DNA of 64,000 nt from NCBI RefSeq assembly GCF_037095735.1, contig NZ_JBAWKD010000006.1:1-64000 (forward strand), read 5' to 3'. The notes below the pieces were generated by a model. It was not told where the DNA came from. It saw only the letters and a list, made by a program, of their open reading frames with translations, and made no database searches. Position 1 is the stretch's first letter. Every line of letters starts with the position of its first letter. The translations under genes and the position numbers were made by a program. Positions 1-8,208 of the stretch are shown one piece after another. The DNA is from Frigidibacter sp037095735 (GTDB taxonomy: Bacteria; Pseudomonadota; Alphaproteobacteria; Rhodobacterales; Rhodobacteraceae).

Positions 1-97
1 GCTAGAGGGCCGATATGCAAGAGCTTCGTCCGTCGAAACGAACCAAACCGCCCACATATCTCTTCAGTCATCCATCAATGTCAAAGAGCGTGAAGAC

Positions 98-130
98 AAA
101 AAACAATCAGCAGCGTCAGTTCCTGACGCT
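98..130 (-). terminator. palindrome followed by a T-run, possible terminator
   Basis: AGCGTCAG and CTGACGCT form a perfect 8-bp stem around a 3-nt loop (112-130). Read on the minus strand, the stem is followed after 8 nt by six T (complement of 98-103). The T-run is further from the stem than in a classical rho-independent terminator, so it could instead be a protein-binding palindrome. Confidence 0.4.
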
Positions 131-330
131 CACCGCTCGCCTAGTCTCCGAATTTCGTTCCCTTCCGCTTCGGTGTGTCGCCGCCGTCGTTTCCGTCGTT
201 GGCCACCGTCGCTTCGGTAGAGGGGTTTCTAGGGATATCGACCGGGCTCCGCAAGCACTTTTTTCATCCACCGTCACAGAACGTTCGCGAAGCCCTGTTT
301 TCATGGGCGATGCGCCTTCGTTTTGTGCAG

Positions 331-339
331 TTATCCACA
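331..339 (+). promoter_or_regulatory. DnaA-box-like TTATCCACA
   Basis: The nonamer TTATCCACA is a perfect match to the DnaA box consensus. Only one copy was noticed here, with no cluster of boxes and no replication gene beside it, so it does not by itself mark an origin. Confidence 0.4.
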
Positions 340-405
340 GCGCCGACAGGCCTGGCGGCGGGCGAAGCGCGCGGAATCGGCGGGGGTGACTCGGGTGCAG
401 CGGGC

Positions 406-427
406 GTACACCCCCCGTACACCCCCT
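406..427. repeat. two tandem 11-bp units (GTACACCCCCY)
   Basis: GTACACCCCCC (406-416) is directly followed by GTACACCCCCT (417-427). A related CACCCCCCTG lies shortly downstream. The function is unknown; iteron-like protein binding is possible. Confidence 0.5.
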
Positions 428-532
428 GCGAGCGGTCGAGCCACCCGCGATTCACCCCCCTGCCCTGCCCCGCCTCACCAATGCGGGACCGACAGGCGCT
501 TGGGCCGATGCCGCGACGGGGGCAGGCCCGGA

Positions 533-2410
533 TCAGGACCAGTCCCAGGGCAGAGCGAATTCGCCAAGCCGGGCGCTGGCCGCGGCGCGGTCGGCCCCCT
601 CCCCTGCCCCGATCCGCGCGACGAGACCGCGGCGCGGATCCTCGACCACCTCGCGCACATGGCAGCCGGTGCCCTCAAGGCTGGCATCCAGCACGCGCGG
701 GATCGCGAGGCGGCGCAGCGCCGGCTTGAAGATCTTGCCGACGGCGGTCTTCGGAAGCTCTGCCAGGATCTCGAGATGTTTCGGGATCATCGCGCGTTCC
801 GGCAGCAGGCCCGAGACATGGGCGATCAGCGCTTCGGGCGTGACCTCGGCATCCTTCACCAGCTCGACATAGGCGCAGGGCAGCTCGCCCGCGAAGGCGT
901 CGGGCTGGCCGATGGCGCCGGCGAAGGCCACGGCAGGATGCGAGAGCAGCGCCGCCTCGATCGCGCCGGGGTCGATGTTGTGGCCGCCGCGGATGATCAG
1001 GTCCTTCGAACGCCCGGTGATCCAGAGATAGCCATCCGCGTCGAGCCGGCCGAGATCGCCGGTGCGCAGGAACGCGCCTTGCGCGAAGAGGTCGCGGTTG
1101 CGGTCGGTCTGCAGATAGGTCGAGCCGGGGAAGACGCCGGGGCTGGACACGCAGATCTCGCCGATCTCGTCGGTGGCGCAATCCTCGGGCGCGTGATGCG
1201 GCCCCTTGAGGATGCGGATCTGGGTATAGGGCATCGGGATGCCCACCGAGCCCACCTTCTTCGGCCCGTCGGGCGGGTTGCAGGAGACAAGGCAGGTGAC
1301 CTCGGTCAGGCCGTAGCCCTCGGCGATCTCGACGCCGGTCGCGGATTTGAAGCGCTGGTACAGCTCGACCGGCAGCGGTGCCGAACCCGAGATCGCCATC
1401 CGCAGCGACGAGACATCGGCATCGACGGGGCGCTGCATCAGGGCGGCGATGGCGGTGGGCACGGTGATCAGGAAGGTGACCTGCCAGCGCGCGATCAGCT
1501 TCCAGAAGTTGTCGAAGACGCCCTCGCCCCGGTAGCCGGCCGGGGTGGGCAGGACCATGTGGGCGCCGGACGCGATGCAGGACATCAGGATCGGATAGAC
1601 CGCGAAGACGTGGAACAGCGGCAGCGGGCAGATCAGCACGTCGGCTTCGCTGAACAGCAGCGTGCCGCCCAGCCAGCCGTTGTAGATCATCCCCGAGACG
1701 AGATGTTGCGCAAGCTTCGGCGCGCCGGTGGTGCCGCCGGTGTGGAAGAGCGCAGCGATGCGGTCGGCTTCGGGATCGTCGAAGGCGAGCGTTGCGGGCT
1801 CTGCCGCCAGCGCCTTCGTGAAGTTCAGCCGGGTGACCGGGCGCGGGTCCGGGGCGCGCTTCGGGCGCACCAGCGGGATCAGCGCGCGCTTGAGGCCGCC
1901 GACGTGATGGGCAAGGTCGATCTCTGCCACGAAAGTGACGCCGGGGGCCTCGGCCAGTGCGGCGGTGACCTTCTGGTTGAGGTCGGATTTCGGGAAGGGC
2001 GCAAGGGTGATGACGCCCTTCGCCCCGGTCTCGTTCAGGATCGCGGCGATCTGCGCGGGCTCGAGCAGCGCGTTGATCGGGCAGACGACGCCCGCGACCA
2101 TCGCGCCCAAGAGCGCCACCGCGGTTTCGGTGGCATTCGGCAGCACCAGCGCGACGCGGTCGGCGGGGCCGATGCCAAGGCGGCGCAGCAGGTTCGCGGC
2201 GCGCGTCACCTGCGCGTGCAGCTGCGCCCAGGTCAGGGTTTCGGCCCTGTCGGCAGGCCCCGAGGTGATCTGGAAGCTGACCGCGGGGCGCGCGGCGTGG
2301 TCGCGGGCGGCGGCGGCGAGGAAGCGGTGGATCGTGCGCGGGGTGGCGCGGGCCTCCCAGGCGCCTTCGGCTTCGACGCGGATCCGGTCCTCGAGCCCGA
2401 CGAAACTCAT
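533..2410 (-). CDS. AMP-dependent acyl-CoA synthetase / ligase
   Basis: The product (625 aa) belongs to the adenylate-forming ANL superfamily and probably activates a carboxylic acid to its acyl-CoA through an acyl-AMP. The A3 phosphate-binding loop is present as FHTGGTTGAPK, a slight variant of the usual SGTTGxPK. The A5 motif EGYGLTEVT, the hinge region LRTGDLGRLD and the C-terminal catalytic lysine segment PKTAVGKIFKP follow in order. The ATG at 2410 is chosen because the family N-terminus (MSFVGLEDRI) begins there; the frame stays open upstream but would run into the terminator and the next gene. The exact substrate cannot be read from the sequence. It lies downstream of the ABC exporter gene but is separated from it by a strong hairpin, so it is probably a separate transcript. 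Confidence 0.85.
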   Translation of the reverse strand: MSFVGLEDRIRVEAEGAWEARATPRTIHRFLAAAARDHAARPAVSFQITSGPADRAETLTWAQLHAQVTRAANLLRRLGIGPADRVALVLPNATETAVALLGAMVAGVVCPINALLEPAQIAAILNETGAKGVITLAPFPKSDLNQKVTAALAEAPGVTFVAEIDLAHHVGGLKRALIPLVRPKRAPDPRPVTRLNFTKALAAEPATLAFDDPEADRIAALFHTGGTTGAPKLAQHLVSGMIYNGWLGGTLLFSEADVLICPLPLFHVFAVYPILMSCIASGAHMVLPTPAGYRGEGVFDNFWKLIARWQVTFLITVPTAIAALMQRPVDADVSSLRMAISGSAPLPVELYQRFKSATGVEIAEGYGLTEVTCLVSCNPPDGPKKVGSVGIPMPYTQIRILKGPHHAPEDCATDEIGEICVSSPGVFPGSTYLQTDRNRDLFAQGAFLRTGDLGRLDADGYLWITGRSKDLIIRGGHNIDPGAIEAALLSHPAVAFAGAIGQPDAFAGELPCAYVELVKDAEVTPEALIAHVSGLLPERAMIPKHLEILAELPKTAVGKIFKPALRRLAIPRVLDASLEGTGCHVREVVEDPRRGLVARIGAGEGADRAAASARLGEFALPWDWS

Positions 2411-2489
2411 GTGCCGGGCCTCCCTGCCCCCTTGAACGTGGCCGGGACAGTGGCGGCGCGGGGGCGCGATGGCAAGGGGCGTGACGGAA

Positions 2490-2514
2490 ACGGCCGCCCC
2501 ATGGGGGCGGCCGT
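2490..2514 (-). terminator. rho-independent terminator of the ABC exporter gene
   Basis: ACGGCCGCCCC and GGGGCGGCCGT form a perfect 11-bp stem with a 3-nt loop. On the minus strand it is followed by TTTCC. It lies 20 bp past the ABC exporter stop codon. Confidence 0.7.
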
Positions 2515-2534
2515 CGGCATCGGGCTCGGTCCGG

Positions 2535-4331
2535 TCAGGCGTCGAGCGTGTCGAGCCCTTCGGTGAACTGCAGCCGGGCGAGCCGCGCATAGAGCCCGCC
2601 CTCGGCCACTAGCGCGTCATGGGTGCCCTGCGCGACGATGCGGCCCTCGTCGAAGACGACGATGCGGTCGGCCTTCTTCACCGTCGCGAGACGGTGGGCG
2701 ATGATGATCGTGGTGCGCCCCTCGGCCAGCCGGTCGACGGCCTGCTGCACGAGACGCTCGGATTCGGCGTCGAGCGCCGACGTCGCCTCGTCCAGAAGCA
2801 GCACCGGCGCGTCGCGCAGGATCGCGCGGGCGATGGCGATGCGCTGCTTCTGGCCGCCCGACAGCATCACCCCGCGTTCGCCGACGTAGCTGTCATAGCC
2901 TTCGGGCAGCTTCTCGATGAAGTCATGGGCGGCGGCGGCGCGGGCGGCGGCCTCGACCTCGGCATCCGAGGCGCTGGGGCGGCCGAAGCGGATGTTCTCG
3001 CGCGCGGTGGCGGCGAAGATCACCGGGTCCTGCGGCACCAGCGCGATGTGGCGGCGGAAGTCGGGGCGCGAGAGGTCCTTGAGGTCGGTGCCGTCGAGGG
3101 TGACGCGGCCGATCTGCGGATCGTAGAAGCGCAGCAGCAGCTGGATGATCGTGGTCTTGCCGGCGCCCGAGGGGCCGACCAGCGCCACCGTCTCGCCGGG
3201 CGCGATCGCAAGGTCGATGCCTTCGAGGGCCGAGACGCCGGGGCGCGAGGGGTAGTGGAAGCGCACGCCCTCGAAACCGATGGCGCCGCGGACCGGGGCG
3301 GCGAGCTGTTTCGGGCTGGCCGGGTCGGTCACGCTGTCCTCGGCGGCCAGCAGCTCCGACAGGCGTTCCGTCGCGCCGGCGGCGCGCTGCAGCTCGCCCC
3401 AGATTTCCGACAGCGCCCCGGTCGAGCCCGCGGCCATGACGGCATAGATGACGAACTGCACCAGCTCGCCCACGCTCATCGAGCCTGCGCGCACGTCGCG
3501 CGCGCCGATCCAGAGGACGCCGACCACGCCCGAGAACACCAGCAGGATGACGATCACCGTCATCACCGTGCGCACCTTGATCCGCGCGGCGGCCGAGGCG
3601 TAGCTGCGTTCGGTCACGCGGGCGAAATCGGCGCGGCTTTCGCCTTCATGGGTGAAGGCCTGGATGGTCTGGGCCGAGGCCAGGATCTCGGCCGCGGTGC
3701 CCGAAGACGACGCGATCCAGTCCTGGTTCTCGCGGCTGAGCGCGCGCAGGCGCCGCCCCAGCACCACGATCGGGATGATGACGGCGGGCACGATCAGCAG
3801 CACGAGCAGCGTCAGCTTGAACGAGGTCAGCATCAGAAGCGCGAGCGCGCCGATCAGGATCAGGAAGTTCCGGAGCGCGATCGAGACCGAGGAGCCGATG
3901 ACCGAGAGGATCAGCGTGGTATCGGTGGTGATGCGGCTAATGATCTCGCCGGTGAGCACGCGTTCGTAGAAGGCGGGGCTCATCGCGATGACGCGGTCGA
4001 AGACCGCGCGGCGGATGTCGGCCACGACCCGCTCGCCAAGGCGGGTGACCAGCATGTAGCGCAGGCCGGTGCCCACGGCGAGCGCGGCGGCGATGCCGAG
4101 GGCCGCGAGGAAATACTGGTCGAGCAGTTCCGCGCCCTGGTTGAAGCCGTCGACGACGCGGCGCACGGCGATCGGCAGCACGAGGCTGATGCCCGCGGTC
4201 AGCGTCAGCGCGAGGGTCGCGGCGAGGGCCAGCAGGCGGTAGGGCCGGAAGAACGGCGCCAGCGCGCGGAGCGAGCCGATGCGTTTCGAGCCCTCGCGGT
4301 CGGGACCCACGGGTTGCGGACGTCTGGCCAT
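2535..4331 (-). CDS. MsbA-like ABC exporter (fused permease and ATPase)
   Basis: This 598-aa half-transporter has an N-terminal type 1 exporter membrane domain (about residues 25-310, six hydrophobic helices) followed by a nucleotide-binding domain. Visible ATPase motifs are Walker A GPSGAGKTTI, the signature LSGGQKQRIAIAR, Walker B VLLLDEATSALD and the switch histidine in IIIAHRLAT. Such proteins act as homodimers that export lipids, lipid A precursors or drugs across the inner membrane; the cargo here is not known. The start at 4331 follows a strong AGGAGG ribosome-binding site. An in-frame upstream extension exists but lacks family similarity. Confidence 0.88.
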   Translation of the reverse strand: MARRPQPVGPDREGSKRIGSLRALAPFFRPYRLLALAATLALTLTAGISLVLPIAVRRVVDGFNQGAELLDQYFLAALGIAAALAVGTGLRYMLVTRLGERVVADIRRAVFDRVIAMSPAFYERVLTGEIISRITTDTTLILSVIGSSVSIALRNFLILIGALALLMLTSFKLTLLVLLIVPAVIIPIVVLGRRLRALSRENQDWIASSSGTAAEILASAQTIQAFTHEGESRADFARVTERSYASAAARIKVRTVMTVIVILLVFSGVVGVLWIGARDVRAGSMSVGELVQFVIYAVMAAGSTGALSEIWGELQRAAGATERLSELLAAEDSVTDPASPKQLAAPVRGAIGFEGVRFHYPSRPGVSALEGIDLAIAPGETVALVGPSGAGKTTIIQLLLRFYDPQIGRVTLDGTDLKDLSRPDFRRHIALVPQDPVIFAATARENIRFGRPSASDAEVEAAARAAAAHDFIEKLPEGYDSYVGERGVMLSGGQKQRIAIARAILRDAPVLLLDEATSALDAESERLVQQAVDRLAEGRTTIIIAHRLATVKKADRIVVFDEGRIVAQGTHDALVAEGGLYARLARLQFTEGLDTLDA

Positions 4332-4430
4332 GCTGCCCTCCTGTTCCGCGCGAGGGTTTAGGGGGTGGGCGGTGCGAGGGCAAGCTGTGCAAGGGTCGCA
4401 GGGCCGGGGCCGTCGGGAACGTGACGGAAG

Positions 4431-4494
4431 GGAGGGGGCGCTGCCCCCTCGCGGGCCTTGCCCGCTCACCCCCGGGATATTTGGGCCAATGCGA
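4431..4494. repeat. composite intergenic element, copy 1
   Basis: Two hairpins, an 8-bp stem with loop GCT (4432-4450) and GCGGGC-ctt-GCCCGC (4451-4465), are followed by CCCCCGGGATATTT and CCAATG.GAA (4469-4494). The same tail with only four differences in 26 bases occurs at 51272-51297, also after a GGGGGC.CTGCCC segment. It lies between the tRNA-Gly gene and the ABC exporter gene. Confidence 0.6.
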
Positions 4495-4551
4495 AAGCGC
4501 GAAGGCCGCGGTCGGCCCGGGGCAGTTCGGCCTGCGATCTGTGGGGAGATC

Positions 4552-4625
4552 TGGAGCGGGTAGCGGGAATCGAACCCGCCCCATTAGCTTGGAAGGCTAA
4601 GGCGCTACCACTACACCATACCCGC
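4552..4625 (-). tRNA. tRNA-Gly (anticodon TCC)
   Basis: The 74-nt minus-strand sequence folds as a tRNA. The acceptor stem GCGGGTA pairs with TACCCGC, followed by discriminator T and an encoded CCA (4554-4552). The D arm contains GTAGTGGTAG, the anticodon stem TTAGC/GCTAA encloses loop CTTCCAA with anticodon TCC, and the T arm has GGTTCGATTCC. TCC reads GGA and GGG/GGN glycine codons. The gene stands alone, with its own promoter-like sequence upstream. Confidence 0.95.
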
Positions 4626-4637
4626 CGCTCTGGCCCT

Positions 4638-4667
4638 CCTATAGCGGGGCGGCGCGGGGGTTCGCAA
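4638..4667 (-). promoter_or_regulatory. sigma-70-type promoter for tRNA-Gly
   Basis: On the minus strand, TTGCGA (4667-4662) is separated by 18 bp from TATAGG (4643-4638). The tRNA begins 12 bp further on. Each hexamer matches 4 of 6 consensus bases. Confidence 0.5.
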
Positions 4668-4828
4668 GGGGAAGTCTCAGGGTCCGGATGCGAGCATGGC
4701 AACCACCCTGGCCGCAGCGCGCCGGCGGTGACCCTTCACAGGTGGGGCCGAACTGCCGGAACGTTTTGCGAGACGCGGGAAGCCGACGGCGCCCCCCAGC
4801 GGGATCGGAACCGTCCGGATCGGGAGTG

Positions 4829-5467
4829 TCAGGCCAGCTCGTCGAGCAGGCCCTTGCGGAACGCGGTGAGGCGGGCGGCGCGTTCGGCGGCAAGGCGGCG
4901 GCCGGTCGCGGTGGTGAAGCCCGCTTCGAGACGCAGGAGCTTCGTCGTGAAATGGTCGAGCGCGAAGGCGGCGTCGTCGAGGGGGCGCGCCAGCGCGGCG
5001 GGGTCGGTCGCGTCGGCGATGGCGCCGCCGTTCAGGCCGGCGGTGTAGAAGCAGCGCGCGACGCCGATGAAGCCCATCGCGTCGAGCCGGTCGGCGTCGC
5101 GCAGGATCCCCGCCTCGAGCGTTTCGGGCGGGATGCCGGCCGAGAAGCTGTGCGCCTCGATCGCATGGGCGGTGGCGTCGATGCGGTCCTGCGGCCAGTC
5201 GAGCGCCGCGAGCAGCGCGCGGGCCCGGGTGGCGGCGCGGCGCGAGGCCTGCGCGCGGGCGGGGTCGCGCTTGTCGACCCAGACGCAGTCATGCAGCAGC
5301 GTGGCGGCCTGCAGGATCTGCAGGTCACCACCTTCCGACGCCGCGATCCGCGCGACGTTGCGCCAGACGCGCAGCAGATGCGCGGGATCGTGGGCGCCGT
5401 CGGTCCGGTCGAAGGCATCGGGCAGCAGCGCCGCCGCGAGGGCGGGATCCGGGAACTGGTCCCGCAT
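4829..5467 (-). CDS. HD-domain metal-dependent phosphohydrolase
   Basis: This 212-aa protein carries the HD-domain metal ligands: His30 (DPAHLLRV), the His-Asp pair at 59-60 (LLHDCVW) and Asp126 (RDADRLDAMG). HD proteins of this size, such as the YedJ type, hydrolyse phosphate esters of nucleotides or other small molecules; the substrate cannot be deduced. Its ATG overlaps the recN stop as TGATG, so it is probably translationally coupled as the last gene of the bamD-recN transcript. A link to DNA repair would rest only on that position. Confidence 0.8.
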   Translation of the reverse strand: MRDQFPDPALAAALLPDAFDRTDGAHDPAHLLRVWRNVARIAASEGGDLQILQAATLLHDCVWVDKRDPARAQASRRAATRARALLAALDWPQDRIDATAHAIEAHSFSAGIPPETLEAGILRDADRLDAMGFIGVARCFYTAGLNGGAIADATDPAALARPLDDAAFALDHFTTKLLRLEAGFTTATGRRLAAERAARLTAFRKGLLDELA

Positions 5468-7140
5468 CAGCCGTCGATCAGCGCGCGGGCGGCGGCGCGG
5501 GCGGCCTCGGTCACGCTTTCGCCCGAGAGCATCCGCGCAAGCTCGTCGACGCGGTCGCCGGCATCCAGCGGCTCGACCCGCGAGGTGGTGATCTCGGCCC
5601 CGGTCGCGCCGGAGACGGATTTCGACACCCGCCAGTGCCGGGCGCCGCGGGCGGCGACCTGCGGCGAATGGGTGACGACCAGCACCTGCGCGGTGGCGGC
5701 GAGCTTTTCCAGCCGCCGGCCCACCGCATCGGCGGTCGCGCCGCCGACCCCGCGGTCGATCTCGTCGAAGATCATCACCTGCGCCTCGCCGTCGCGGGCA
5801 AGGCAGACCTTGAGCGCCAGCAGGAAGCGCGACAGCTCGCCGCCCGAGGCGATGCGGTTGAGCGCGCCGGGCGGGGCACCGGGGTTGGTGGCGACGGTGA
5901 AGCTGACCTGATCGCTGCCCTCGGGGCCGGCGTCGCCGGGCTCGATCACCGTGCGGAACTGCGCGCGTTCCATCTTCAGGGGCGCAAGCTCGGCCGCCAT
6001 CGCGGCGTCGAGCCGCGCCGCGGCCTCGGTCCGGGCGGCGGTGAGGGCGGCGGCGGCGGCGGCGTAGTCGGACTGTGCCGTGGTGACGGCGGCGGCGAGC
6101 GTGGCCAGATCGGCCTCGCCGCCCTCAAGGTTCGAGAGCTTCAGGCGCAGCCCCTGCGCATAGGCGCCAAGATCATCGGCCAGCACGCCATGCTTGCGCG
6201 CCAGCGCGCGGATCGCGAACAGCCGTTCCTCGGTGCTTTCCAGAACGGCGGGATCGAAGCTCAGCGCCTCGAGCGCGGTCTCGACCCCGGCCTGCGCCTC
6301 GGCCAGTTCGATCATCGCGCGGTCGAGGGCGGCGAGCGGCGCCTCGAGCCGGCCCCCTGCCCTGTCGGCGGCGCCTTCCAGCCAGCGGATCGCGTCCGAC
6401 ATCGCGCCCTCGGCCCCGTCGGGCGAGATCGCCTGATAGGCGCGCGAGACATCCTCGCGGATCCGCTGCGCGCCCTGCATCTCGCGCCGGCGGGCGTCGA
6501 GTTGGGCTTCCTCGCCGGGCTCTGGGTCGATCTTGTCGAGCTCGCCCACGGCATGGCGCAGGAACTCTTCTTCGGCCTTCAGCGCCTCGACCTTGGCACC
6601 AGCCTCGGCCAGCGCGCGGCGGGCGGCCGAGAGGCGCGTCCAGCCGGCACGGGCCGCGGCGCGCAGGTCGGCGCGGCCGAGGAAGGCATCGAGAAGGCCG
6701 CGGTGGCCCTTCGGGTCGAGAAGCCCGCGGTCGTCATGCTGGCCGTGCAGCTCGACCAGACGGTCCGAAAGGCTGCGCATCACCTCGCCCGAGACGCGGC
6801 GGTCGTTAATCCAGCCGGTCTTGCGCCCGTCGGGGGTGGTGACGCGACGCAGGATCAGCTCTTCGCCCGCGTCGAAGTCGCCGGCGATGCCTGCCTCGGC
6901 CAGCACCTCGGCCGCGGGATGGCCGGGGGGTAGCGCGAAGACCGCCGTCACCTCGCCCTGCGCCGCGCCCGCGCGCACCAGATCGGCGCGGCCGCGCCAG
7001 CCCAGCACGAAGCCCAGCGCATCGAGAAGGATCGACTTGCCGGCCCCGGTTTCGCCGGTCAGCACGTTGAGGCCGGGATCGAAGTCCAGCGAAAGCCGGT
7101 CGATCAGCAGCAGATCGCGGACGTCCAGCGATACGAGCAT
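5467..7140 (-). CDS. recN: DNA repair protein RecN
   Basis: RecN is an SMC-like cytoplasmic ATPase that acts at double-strand breaks, helping recombination by holding DNA ends. The 557-aa length is normal for the family. Walker A GETGAGKS is at residues 29-36, the long central part is alpha-helical and rich in Ala, Glu and Leu (coiled-coil arms), the ABC signature appears as IASGGELSRFLLALK, and Walker B as VMIFDEIDRGVGG. It follows bamD by 49 bp and overlaps the HD gene. In Rhodobacteraceae recN commonly sits after bamD, as here. No LexA-like site was searched for systematically. Confidence 0.95.
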   Translation of the reverse strand: MLVSLDVRDLLLIDRLSLDFDPGLNVLTGETGAGKSILLDALGFVLGWRGRADLVRAGAAQGEVTAVFALPPGHPAAEVLAEAGIAGDFDAGEELILRRVTTPDGRKTGWINDRRVSGEVMRSLSDRLVELHGQHDDRGLLDPKGHRGLLDAFLGRADLRAAARAGWTRLSAARRALAEAGAKVEALKAEEEFLRHAVGELDKIDPEPGEEAQLDARRREMQGAQRIREDVSRAYQAISPDGAEGAMSDAIRWLEGAADRAGGRLEAPLAALDRAMIELAEAQAGVETALEALSFDPAVLESTEERLFAIRALARKHGVLADDLGAYAQGLRLKLSNLEGGEADLATLAAAVTTAQSDYAAAAAALTAARTEAAARLDAAMAAELAPLKMERAQFRTVIEPGDAGPEGSDQVSFTVATNPGAPPGALNRIASGGELSRFLLALKVCLARDGEAQVMIFDEIDRGVGGATADAVGRRLEKLAATAQVLVVTHSPQVAARGARHWRVSKSVSGATGAEITTSRVEPLDAGDRVDELARMLSGESVTEAARAAARALIDG

Positions 7141-7189
7141 CAGCGCCCCCGAAGCATCCGGCGAAGCGTCCGGCCCCCTGCGGGACCGG

Positions 7190-8038
7190 TCACATCCATT
7201 CGCCGCGGATGGTCTGGCGGTAGATCGACGACAGCCAGCCGTCCCCCTTGGCCTCGGGCTTCAGCCCCTTGGCGGTCAGCAGCCTGTAGCTGTCCTGATA
7301 CCACTCGGTGGACTGGAAGTTGTGACCGAGGATCGCGCCCGCGGTCTGCGCCTCGTTGGCGAGGCCGAGCGACAGATAGGCCTCGACCAGCCGGTGCAGC
7401 GCCTCGGGCGTCTGGGTGGTGGTCTGGAACTGCTCGACCACGACGCGGAAGCGGTTGATCGCCGCCGTGTAGTTGCCGCGCTTCAGATAGTAGCGCCCGA
7501 TCTCCATCTCCTTCGCCGCGAGATGGTCGAAGGCGAGATCGAACTTCATCATCGAGGACTTGGCGTATTCGCTGTCGGGATAGGTCTCGATGACCTTGCG
7601 CAGCGCCTGCAGCGCCTGGAAGGTCAGGCCCTGGTCGCGGCCGACGTCGTCGATCTGGTCGTAATAGCTGAGCGCGAGGAGATACTGGGCATAGGCCGCA
7701 TCCTCCTCGCCGGGGTAGAAGTCGATGTAGCGCTGGGCGGCCCCGCGCGAATTCTCGTAGTCGCCATCCTTGTGATAGGCGAAGGCCTGCATGATCAGCG
7801 CGCGCTTGGCCCAGTCGGAATAGGGATAGAGCCGTTCCACTTCGGAGAAGAGATGCGCGGCATCCGTGGCGCGGCGCTGCGTCTCGAGCGAGGTTTCGGC
7901 CTTCTCGTAGATCTGTTCGGCGGTGAGCGACTCGAGCGCCGGCTCTTTCGGAGCCCGCGACCCGCAACCGGCGAGCAAAGCTGCAACCGCGAGACCGGCG
8001 ATCACCGACCTGCCTGCCCGTCCCATGCCCCGCCCCAT
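7190..8038 (-). CDS. bamD: outer membrane protein assembly factor BamD (lipoprotein)
   Basis: BamD is the essential lipoprotein partner of BamA in the complex that folds beta-barrel proteins into the outer membrane. From the chosen start the protein has 282 aa. It has a short basic N-terminus, a hydrophobic stretch and the lipobox LLAGC, so the mature protein starts at Cys and is lipid-anchored. TPR-like repeats follow (ALESLTAEQIYEKAE, LYPYSDWAKRA, TYPDSEYAKSS). The ATG at 8038 is preceded by CAGGAACGA; a second ATG at 8026 is possible. The frame is open further upstream, but that would bury the signal peptide. It lies between lpxC and recN. Confidence 0.93.
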   Translation of the reverse strand: MGRGMGRAGRSVIAGLAVAALLAGCGSRAPKEPALESLTAEQIYEKAETSLETQRRATDAAHLFSEVERLYPYSDWAKRALIMQAFAYHKDGDYENSRGAAQRYIDFYPGEEDAAYAQYLLALSYYDQIDDVGRDQGLTFQALQALRKVIETYPDSEYAKSSMMKFDLAFDHLAAKEMEIGRYYLKRGNYTAAINRFRVVVEQFQTTTQTPEALHRLVEAYLSLGLANEAQTAGAILGHNFQSTEWYQDSYRLLTAKGLKPEAKGDGWLSSIYRQTIRGEWM

Positions 8039-8176
8039 TCGTTCCTGCGTCACCTGGTCTTGCCTTTGCGGCTGTTTCTCGACCGCGGCCCCCGGTCCGG
8101 GACCGGGCGCGGCGGCGGTTCGCATCCTCGTAGCACAGAAAAATCCGGTGCGCAAAACGCCTTTCGCCCCATGCAG

Positions 8177-8208
8177 GCGGGTGTCCGCGCTTGGCCGCGC
8201 GGACCCGC
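8177..8208 (-). terminator. GC-rich hairpin directly after lpxC
   Basis: GCGGG+TCCGCGC pairs with GCGCGGA+CCCGC (12 bp, one 2-nt bulge, 6-nt loop). It starts on the base after the lpxC stop codon. No U-run follows at once, so it may be a weak terminator or an mRNA 3'-end stabiliser. Confidence 0.45.

Larger units (their letters stand above)
1..532. other. gene-free left edge
   Basis: No convincing coding region is seen here. The stretch is richer in A and T up to about position 340 and then very GC-rich. It holds a perfect 8-bp inverted repeat, a TTATCCACA sequence, and two tandem copies of an 11-bp GTACACCCCC-type unit, listed separately. A short A/T-rich run (TTTTTT near 260) lies between them. 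It may be the 3' flank of the acyl-CoA synthetase gene plus regulatory DNA of a gene beyond the left edge. Confidence 0.5.

Noticed and set aside
331..339. Calling the left edge oriC
   Set aside because: Only one DnaA box was seen, with no AT-rich unwinding element or neighbouring replication genes.
323..2566. 747-codon plus-strand open frame over the acyl-CoA synthetase gene
   Set aside because: It is Arg/Asp/Gly-rich without any family similarity and is antisense to a protein with clear ANL motifs; a high-GC shadow.
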